Position numbers and translations under genes: made by a program. From assembly GCF_001653955.1 (NCBI RefSeq), contig NZ_CP013022.1:186001-250000 (forward strand): a stretch of DNA of 64,000 bases. Direction: 5' to 3'. This stretch comes from Francisella persica ATCC VR-331. Lineage in GTDB: Bacteria; Pseudomonadota; Gammaproteobacteria; Francisellales; Francisellaceae. Within the stretch, counting starts at the first letter, position 1. Each line of letters opens with the position of its first letter. The notes under the pieces were generated by a model. It had not been told where the DNA came from. It was given only the letters and a program-made list of their open reading frames with translations, and ran no database searches. This document shows positions 58,782 through 64,000 of the stretch, piece by piece.

Positions 58782-59249
58782 TCAACTATAATAAGATAAG
58801 CTACCAACCCTATCATACTCAATAGCATTTGCATATGTGGTAACTTTGTAGTCTATATTAGAATCTTTACCTTTACATTCTAGCTTTAATAACTCATTTC
58901 TACCAGATAGATAAGATGTGAATGAACTAGTTTGGGTAATTTCGCCTTGCTTACCCTTCGTATCTGCAGTATAGATAAATTTACAGCCTTGGTTATCACC
59001 AATATATATATTTACAAGAAATTCAGTTGGTTTTTCATCAATAACATTAAAAATTCCGCGTTTCTTAGTATCATAACGAAATCCAAAAATATTGTATGCG
59101 GTTAACTTCTTTTTTGAGTAGCCATGCTTTAGCAAAGGAAGTTCTCGAGCTTGATAACTATCAGTTGTGCAACTAATCACCAACGAAATCATAAACATGG
59201 CTATAACTATTTTTTTAGAAAAAACTACTTTTGTTATTTTTGAACACAT
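58782..59249 (-). CDS. lipoprotein of unknown function
   Basis: I place the start at Met 59249 (CSKITKVVFSKK) because it gives a proper lipoprotein signal (IVIAMFMISLVISCTTDS, lipobox Cys about 27). An upstream in-frame start at 59312 would add 21 residues before the signal and is unlikely. The mature part (about 128 residues) is hydrophilic, with YNIFGFRYDTKKRG and NIYIGDNQGCKFIYTADTKG, and looks like a small beta-rich domain with two further Cys. It is not recognised. It converges on trkH. Confidence 0.65.
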   Translation of the reverse strand: MCSKITKVVFSKKIVIAMFMISLVISCTTDSYQARELPLLKHGYSKKKLTAYNIFGFRYDTKKRGIFNVIDEKPTEFLVNIYIGDNQGCKFIYTADTKGKQGEITQTSSFTSYLSGRNELLKLECKGKDSNIDYKVTTYANAIEYDRVGSLSYYS

Positions 59250-59348
59250 AGCTATAACAGAAATTTTAAAGATACTAGATAAAAGAATAAACTTAAAAAA
59301 ACTAAGAGGCAATAAATTTTAATTTATAGTGATTTTTATTGATTATTC

Positions 59349-60044
59349 CTAAGTATCAACTTTCTCTTGTTGTTGCTGTTTCTTATACTCATAGTAGTCT
59401 TTCATTGTTAAGCCTTTAGCTCTAAATTCAGCTTTCTCAGCTATCTCATCTAGACGCTTCTTGGAGTACTCAACATGCTCAGAAGAATAGTCCTCAACTG
59501 GCTGACCCTGCAGGTTAAATCTTTGTTTAAGCTCAAAAACTGCCTTATGATAACGCGTATCACCAACATAACGGCGTAATACATTTCTAAGCACCATCTT
59601 ATCAACTGGCGCAAAGTGCTCATTTTGGTAAATTATTTCCATTTCTTCGCTTATACCAATTTTAAGTGGTTTTTTATTAATCGGATCAAAACATTTTGGA
59701 AAACGATGGCATAACCATTTAAATAATTTAGCCTCTTCTTTCTGTCTTTCTTTCTCAATATCAACGATTACTAAGATTTCTTGAGTATCTTCAAGTTGTG
59801 GGTTTTGAAGTTCATTTACTATCTTATTATTTATTTTATGACCATACTGTGGAATACGAATAAAAGAAGTATCTATCTCTTCAATTTTCTTAGCCGCTGC
59901 ATACTTAGGAATACTCTTGTTCTTTGAAATATTTTTATCTCTAGCTTGCTTCATTCTAGAAGTTTTTTCTTCTATATTAGAAGAGCCACCCAACAAAGAT
60001 TGTAATAGTGAAAAATCATTTAATTTATTTCTACCTTCAGACAT
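59349..60044 (-). CDS. ProQ/FinO-domain RNA-binding protein
   Basis: A 231-residue protein. Residues 1-95 are a low-complexity, charged region. The ProQ/FinO domain covers about 100-195 (LFKWLCHRFPKCFDPINKKP, LKIGISEE, VDKMVLRNVLRRYVG, DTRYHKAVFELKQRF, NLQGQPV). A Lys/Gln-rich helical tail ends the protein. Such proteins bind small RNAs and mRNA 3' ends. Here the RNA-binding domain is near the C-terminus rather than the N-terminus as in E. coli ProQ, an arrangement that deserves comparison. Confidence 0.88.
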   Translation of the reverse strand: MSEGRNKLNDFSLLQSLLGGSSNIEEKTSRMKQARDKNISKNKSIPKYAAAKKIEEIDTSFIRIPQYGHKINNKIVNELQNPQLEDTQEILVIVDIEKERQKEEAKLFKWLCHRFPKCFDPINKKPLKIGISEEMEIIYQNEHFAPVDKMVLRNVLRRYVGDTRYHKAVFELKQRFNLQGQPVEDYSSEHVEYSKKRLDEIAEKAEFRAKGLTMKDYYEYKKQQQQEKVDT

Positions 60045-60178
60045 TTTTATTTTTATGTAATAGTTATGTAGGGAAAATCCTTTTATACACTTAAGTTATA
60101 TCGTACTACAAAACTAATATATTTAGCAAGCAATAAAACATCACCAATAATTTTTTTTACTATCAATATTAATTAATA

Positions 60179-60206
60179 TTGACAATTTGCATAAATCACA
60201 TATAAT
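60179..60206 (+). promoter_or_regulatory. near-consensus sigma-70 promoter of tRNA-Met
   Basis: TTGACA (60179-60184) and TATAAT (60201-60206) match the consensus exactly with a 16-bp spacer. The tRNA begins 17 bases after the -10 box. Confidence 0.8.
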
Positions 60207-60222
60207 ACCAGTCATCTTTTGT

Positions 60223-60299
60223 GGCTATGTAGCTCAGTTGGTTAGAGCACAGCATTCATAATGCTGGGGTCACTGGTTCAAGTCCAGTCATAGCTACCA
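60223..60299 (+). tRNA. tRNA-Met (elongator, anticodon CAT)
   Basis: A cloverleaf can be drawn: acceptor GGCTATG with CATAGCT (one G-T pair), D arm AGCTCAGTTGGTTAGAGCA, anticodon arm CAGCATTCATAATGCTG with CAT in the loop, T arm GGTTCAAGTCC, and encoded CCA (60297-60299). It closely resembles the E. coli elongator tRNA-Met. A CAT anticodon could also be tRNA-Ile2, but the body sequence favours elongator Met. Confidence 0.93.
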
Positions 60300-60409
60300 C
60301 TTATTTTCTAGATTCAAAAATTGACTAGTTTTAAGATCAAGTTTGTTTCTTTAGTTCCATTTAATAGGACCAGTCTAAAAATAAAAAAATTATTAATAAA
60401 TTTCAATAA

Positions 60410-60830
60410 CCATTGAAAGTAATTTTCCGCTTCTCATTTCCAATAGCCTCATAACACTTTATAGCTGATATATTAAAATCAAAAACTCTAAGATTTATCT
60501 TTTCTAAATTAAGGTTAATTTTAGTATATTTCAGAAGCTCTTGTATCATAAGCTTTCCAAATCCTTTTCTTCTCTATGTTTATTAATTATTAGCAACCTA
60601 ACAATACTTGCGTGACGTTTCTCTAAATCTTCCTTCATCATCTAATAATATTTAAAGAGTAAATTATATTTATTTACCATTATATTATTTAACTGATTTC
60701 TATCAAGTGTATACCTATAATTAATCCCAACAAATTGATATAGAAATCTTATATATTCACCACTAAACTCTGATAAAAGCTGAAATATCGCTCTCTGTGA
60801 TTTTTCTAATCTATCATAAATTTCTTTTAT
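60410..60830 (-). pseudogene. decayed GNAT acetyltransferase (second)
   Basis: Minus-strand text reads IYDRLEKSQRAIFQLLSEFS, then GINYRYTLDRNQLNNIMVNK, RHASIVRLLIINKHR, and in another frame GFGKLMIQELLKYTKINLNL and INLRVFDFNISAIKCYEAIG. The GxGKLM block binds acetyl-CoA, and the final N-x-x-A-x-x-xYE is the usual GNAT ending. Frame breaks and stops occur near 60550 and 60660. The substrate is unknown. Confidence 0.6.
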
Positions 60831-60839
60831 TCCTTAACC

Positions 60840-61697
60840 GAAGGCAAAGCATTTATAATTTCAGAAGTTAGATTATTAAAACCTTTTAGCGAATTCGGTG
60901 TAAATATTACTTTTGATTTGCCTGATTTTGTCATATTCTCTAGTGTATCTAAATACTAATATATCATAACCAAAGATGAAATGTATTCAGAAGAAACTCC
61001 TTTTCCTGTACTTTGTTTGACATTTTACTATAGATAACGTAAGCCTCTAGCTATTGCTTTACGTTGCTCTGCAATACCCTCACTAAGGAGTTTCATTGAT
61101 TCTTTTGACCTTCTGCCCCTTTGATTTTGATAAGCTTCTCAGTTTCAGCTTTTGCCCTTGTTGACTCAAATTACCTTTGTGTGGCATTAATCTAATTCAT
61201 ATAGCGTTTAACGTTCTCTTCCGGATAAACAACAAGTGATTTAATTATCGTATAACCATAAGTACTCATATCTTCAGCTAACTCTTTTTTAATCATCCAA
61301 TGCTATTGCATTTTTATATTCTCAAAAAAATTATCTAAACTCATACAAGGCAATGATGACCTAATCACATCAAACGCATATGATTTCATATAAGCCCTGG
61401 TATTCGTCAGTTTATAAAAAGCATCTACAGCTTTTGACTCTTCAACCAAAAACTGTACAGAAACTTTCATATATACAAAAAAATTGTCTCTAATTTTCGT
61501 CTCAGCTACGATATCAAGCTGCTGAACTCTTAAACTCACTCTTCCAGCTATTCTCTCGATAAAAGTTAAAACCTGCTCTTTGAATTCTCACAAACTTACC
61601 GAATCTTTCAATTACATTTACAGATTATGTTTCACTATACTTACTGAGAAAGCCAGTAAAAATAGATATTAAAAAATATTAACCAACCCATAGACAT
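60840..61697 (-). pseudogene. decayed SPFH/Band 7 (stomatin/HflK-like) protein
   Basis: An ATG at 61697 with AGGAGA upstream begins SMGWLIFFNIYFYWLSQ (membrane helix), then VNVIERFGKFVRIQRAGF-like text. The open block 61303-61539 reads SLRVQQLDIVAETKIRDNFF, SVQFLVEESKAVDAFYKLTN and IRSSLPCMSLDNFFENI, the heart of the SPFH domain. Then come SLVVYPEENVKRYMN and FESTRAKAETEKLIKIKGAE (the coiled-coil region) in other frames. Such proteins form membrane microdomain scaffolds. The gene is clearly broken. Confidence 0.7.
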
Positions 61698-61719
61698 TCT
61701 CCTATCTCCTCATACTATT

Positions 61720-62105
61720 TTAAAATCTAATACAGATAAAATTGTTATATCTTTCTTTAAAACCTGTAGGCTATTATCAAACGGTTGAAAACATTCAAAA
61801 TGCAAAACAATTTTATGATGAATCTTTCTAAACTTTTTGGTAAGTTTAAGCTTAAAGTTATCCATACCACCCCATTTTGAGTTTTGTATATCTACACTCT
61901 CATGATTATAGCTATCATCATCAATGTGATCATAGTCTGGTTGGATTTAAAACATCTGTAACCATATGTAGAGTCTACCGGAAGCTCTATATTAAAAGTA
62001 TGTTGTTTACTACTTTAAACAACTGGCTTTGTATAAAGTTTATCAATTTCTGCTTGAGTTATAGTTCAAGGAAAAAATAACAAAAAAACTAAATATTCGT
62101 CGCAT
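61720..62105 (-). pseudogene. decayed small exported protein (possibly chagasin-like)
   Basis: An ATG at 62105 begins RRIFSFFVIFSLNYNSS-like signal text, then after a shift AEIDKLYTKPVV, SKQHTFNIELPVDSTYGYR, DSYNHESVDIQNSKWGGMDN, FKLKLTKKFRKIHHKIVLHF and LQVLKKDITILS. The strand order and the STYGYR loop recall chagasin-type (I42) cysteine protease inhibitors with their NPTTGY motif, but this is a guess. It would have been read together with the Band 7 gene just below it. Confidence 0.35.
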
Positions 62106-62170
62106 ATTTCAAATACAAACTTATCATCTAGATAAAATTATTATACAATTACAGCTGTTACAAATATTAC

Positions 62171-62917
62171 ATGTTAATTTTTCATAAAATGGTACTAGAA
62201 AAATTTGAACTTGAATTAGTATCCTTTAAAGATATTACGGACAAAGTCAGACACTTTGTTTTCAAAAGAACAGATGGTAAACCTCTTAATTTTATCGCAG
62301 GACAGTTTATTACTTTCTTACTTACGGATCAAGAAGGTAACATAAAGCGTAGAAGCTACAGCTTAGGCTCATTACCTTCTGAAAATATGTTTTTAGAGAT
62401 AGGTATGACTTATGTTGATGGAGGTATCGCAACAGATATTTTTTTTAATATGAAAGCTGGTGATACAGCAGCTGCGATGGGACCAGCTGGTAGATTAATC
62501 CTAAAAGATGAAAAAATCAGAAAACTGATTTTAGTTGGTACTGGTACAGGTATTGTTCCATATAGAGCAATGTTTCCAGAGCTATTAGCAAAAGCTGATA
62601 GTACTGAAATATATATTCTTTTAGGTGTGCAATATCGCAAAGATGCACTTTACCAAGATGATTTTATCAAGTTTGCTAAAAAACATCATAATATTAACTT
62701 TAAACTATGCCTAAGTAGAGAAACTCAAGATCTGAAAGATTATGAAATTTTAGGATATGTGCAAAACCAATTTGAGAAAATAGGTTTAGATCCGGGAAAA
62801 GATGTTGTTTATGTTTGTGGTAACCCAAATATGATTGATGAATCATATGAAATGCTTACACAAGCTGGCTTTAACGCTAAAAATGTTCGCCGTGAGAAAT
62901 ATATTTCTTCGAATTAA
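62171..62917 (+). CDS. fpr: ferredoxin/flavodoxin-NADP+ reductase
   Basis: A 248-residue flavoenzyme. The FAD domain has IAGQFITFLLTD and the FAD-binding RRSYSLGS. The NADP domain has LILVGTGTGIVPYRAM and DVVYVCGNPNMIDES. It passes electrons between NADPH and ferredoxin or flavodoxin, supplying iron-sulfur and radical-SAM enzymes. Met 7 (MVLEKFELELVS) at 62189 is the more usual family start; neither start has a good ribosome site. Confidence 0.9.
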   Translation: MLIFHKMVLEKFELELVSFKDITDKVRHFVFKRTDGKPLNFIAGQFITFLLTDQEGNIKRRSYSLGSLPSENMFLEIGMTYVDGGIATDIFFNMKAGDTAAAMGPAGRLILKDEKIRKLILVGTGTGIVPYRAMFPELLAKADSTEIYILLGVQYRKDALYQDDFIKFAKKHHNINFKLCLSRETQDLKDYEILGYVQNQFEKIGLDPGKDVVYVCGNPNMIDESYEMLTQAGFNAKNVRREKYISSN

Positions 62918-62919
62918 AC

Positions 62920-62948
62920 TTGATAGTGTGGATTATTTAGGCTAAAAT
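62920..62948 (+). promoter_or_regulatory. sigma-70 promoter of rpmE
   Basis: TTGATA (62920-62925) and TAAAAT (62943-62948) are 17 bp apart. Transcription would begin near 62955, giving a leader of about 90 bases before the rpmE start at 63047, long for a ribosomal protein gene. Confidence 0.65.
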
Positions 62949-63046
62949 CGTTGTGCTATTCTACTAAAAAATTACTAAAAAATGTGGTGCTTAGATGATA
63001 GAGTATAAGTGGCGATGTCAGATTATAAAAATAAGGAAACTATAAA

Positions 63047-63262
63047 ATGAAACAAGAAATTCATCCAAAGTATGCTGAAGTAACTGTAACTTGTAGCTGT
63101 GGTAAAACTTTCATTACAAGATCAACAATTGGTAAAAAAGAAATGAGCATCGATATCTGTTCAGAATGTCACCCGTTCTATACTGGTAAGCAAAGAATAG
63201 TTGACACTGCTGGACGTGTTGATAAGTTCAATAAAAGATTTGGCGGCATGAAAAAAATATAA
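63047..63262 (+). CDS. rpmE: 50S ribosomal protein L31
   Basis: A 71-residue protein: [64 protein letters not shown]. It is the zinc-binding (C+) form with Cys pairs at CSCG and CSECH. The start follows AAGGAAA. It has its own promoter and a terminator downstream. Confidence 0.97.
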   Translation: MKQEIHPKYAEVTVTCSCGKTFITRSTIGKKEMSIDICSECHPFYTGKQRIVDTAGRVDKFNKRFGGMKKI

Positions 63263-63288
63263 TTTTTTTTCATTTATCGTAGTAAACT

Positions 63289-63321
63289 AAGCCAGTCACG
63301 TGCTGGTTTTATTGTTTTTTA
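63289..63321 (+). terminator. Rho-independent terminator of rpmE
   Basis: AGCCAG and CTGGTT can pair around a seven-base loop (TCACGTG). T-rich sequence follows (TTTTATTGTTTTTT). It lies 27 bases after the rpmE stop codon. Confidence 0.6.
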
Positions 63322-63622
63322 TCTCAAACCTAAAAAATAGTATTGATTTTAATATTAACAAGCTCATTAAACAGTTGTCGAAATGCAAAACCAACTTGTT
63401 TTATAAAACTTTTATTTATTAATCAAGAGTCTTTTGAAAGAGTATTTAGCTAAACCACTATAAAAGCAATATAAACAGCCAATAATAGTCATTAATAAAC
63501 TCGTTTGAAGAATCTATTAATAACTTATATTGAGATACTTTACCTTGCTTACGAGATTTCTATGATGGATTATCTATAAAACCATATGTGATAGTAGAAT
63601 TTTTATCAAAATTACACTCTAA
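63322..63622. other. gene-free stretch between rpmE and the edge gene
   Basis: About 300 AT-rich bases with stops in every frame. On the minus strand short open pieces such as STITYGFIDNPS and LLIDSSNEFINDYYWLF hint at a lost gene downstream of the gshA-like gene, but I cannot name it. Confidence 0.35.
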
Positions 63623-64000
63623 CTAGTAATAACCCTTTGAGGATTCATAGTATTTATTGATATATTCATCTAAAGATAGTTTATCATTAGCGACTAATTC
63701 TTTTTCTGTAGCAATAGATTGACTAGCTTGCTCTTTTAACTTAGTTGTAACTGCAGATGAAAGTTCATAACTTCTAAATTGTTGCGATACTTGGCGAGAT
63801 ATATTTAGGACAAAATTTTTATAACCATGCTGTCTAGCTAATTCTATTATTCTAGCTGAAGGCGTTTGCCATACATCTAATACTTTACGCTTTTGTATTT
63901 CAACAGCATCTAAGTATTCTTTAGGCATCTTCTTAGCTACTGTCTCAATTTTATCAAATAGTTCTAAAGCATAATCTTTTAAAAGTATTTCACTATTATC
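63623..64000 (-). CDS. gshA: C-terminal part of a probable glutamate-cysteine ligase, cut by the window edge
   Basis: The frame is open from the stop at 63623 to the right edge (126 codons visible), reading LLKDYALELFDKIETVAKKMP, then AVEIQKRKVLDVWQTPSARIIELARQHGYKNF. The TPSARxxE block with a long helical tail resembles the C-terminal end of proteobacterial GshA (TxSARxL). GshA makes gamma-glutamylcysteine, the first step of glutathione synthesis. The catalytic part lies outside the window, so the name is probable, not certain. Confidence 0.6.
   Translation of the reverse strand, partial: DNSEILLKDYALELFDKIETVAKKMPKEYLDAVEIQKRKVLDVWQTPSARIIELARQHGYKNFVLNISRQVSQQFRSYELSSAVTTKLKEQASQSIATEKELVANDKLSLDEYINKYYESSKGYY

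Noticed and set aside
61877-62080. 67-codon plus-strand frame
   Set aside because: It is antisense to the decayed exported-protein gene and has no family features.
1-64000. CRISPR array, prophage or insertion sequences
   Set aside because: I saw no regularly spaced repeats, no transposase, integrase or phage structural motifs, and no IS-like terminal repeats on reading both strands.

Overview
The window is AT-rich bacterial DNA (about one third G+C by eye) with a gammaproteobacterial gene set: tolQRAB-pal, minCDE, an Mla lipid-transport operon, ubiC-ubiA, ubiG, ftsK-lolA, prmB-cysS. Several proteins match my memory of Francisella proteins closely, notably an LpxF-like lipid A phosphatase and a 418-residue OmpA-family lipoprotein. 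I therefore read it as Francisella. Roughly 17-18 kb of the 64 kb holds no intact gene, only fragments with many stops and frameshifts on which family motifs can still be read. That decay is heavier than expected for a free-living or typical pathogenic Francisella. It fits a host-restricted lineage such as F. persica or a tick endosymbiont; this lineage call is inference. I saw no IS element, CRISPR array, rRNA operon or prophage.

Layout. 1-9.7 kb: a decayed flavoprotein, an intact LysR regulator, lemA-htpX, a decayed pilin-like gene, a small coiled-coil protein, rph divergent from ubiC-ubiA, then a run of decayed genes (anion transporter, TauE/SafE, rimO) with one intact tRNA-Ser inside it. 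9.7-18.4 kb: the tol-pal operon, an fkpB-ispH-aroH-pssA operon, and an OmpA-family lipoprotein. 18.4-22.5 kb: decayed dprA, a D-threonine aldolase-like gene and a purine permease, then an ArsC-like protein and a Nudix hydrolase. 22.5-33.8 kb: fumarase, recG, lptM, and the collinear array rpmB-rpmG-minCDE-mlaFEDCB-ibaG, with mlaA facing it. 33.9-43.9 kb: ubiG, a 3.1-kb gene graveyard (terpenoid-synthase-like, APC permease, MFS pump), prmB-cysS, then decayed minor pilins and a decayed CorC/CNNM protein. 43.9-54.5 kb: a membrane GT2 glycosyltransferase, putP, lysP-hydrolase-glpX, lpxF-like, ftsK-lolA. 54.5-64 kb: a membrane DUF6056-like protein, trkH, a lipoprotein, a ProQ/FinO-domain protein, tRNA-Met, decayed acetyltransferase, SPFH and secreted-protein genes, fpr, rpmE, and the 3' end of a probable gshA running off the window.

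How the genes fit together. Intact genes concentrate on translation, division, envelope integrity (Tol-Pal, Mla, LptM, LolA, OmpA family, lipid A remodelling), quinone and isoprenoid synthesis, and a few importers (LysP, PutP, TrkH). Lost functions are largely dispensable in a constant host niche: DNA uptake (dprA), pilin-like proteins, several permeases and efflux pumps, acetyltransferases, and the ribosomal protein S12 modification enzyme RimO. No clearly new molecular system was found. The points most worth checking are the rimO decay, the joint loss of dprA and pilins, the ribosomal-Min-Mla array, the long MlaA tail, and nonsense codons inside small envelope-protein genes next to intact operons.
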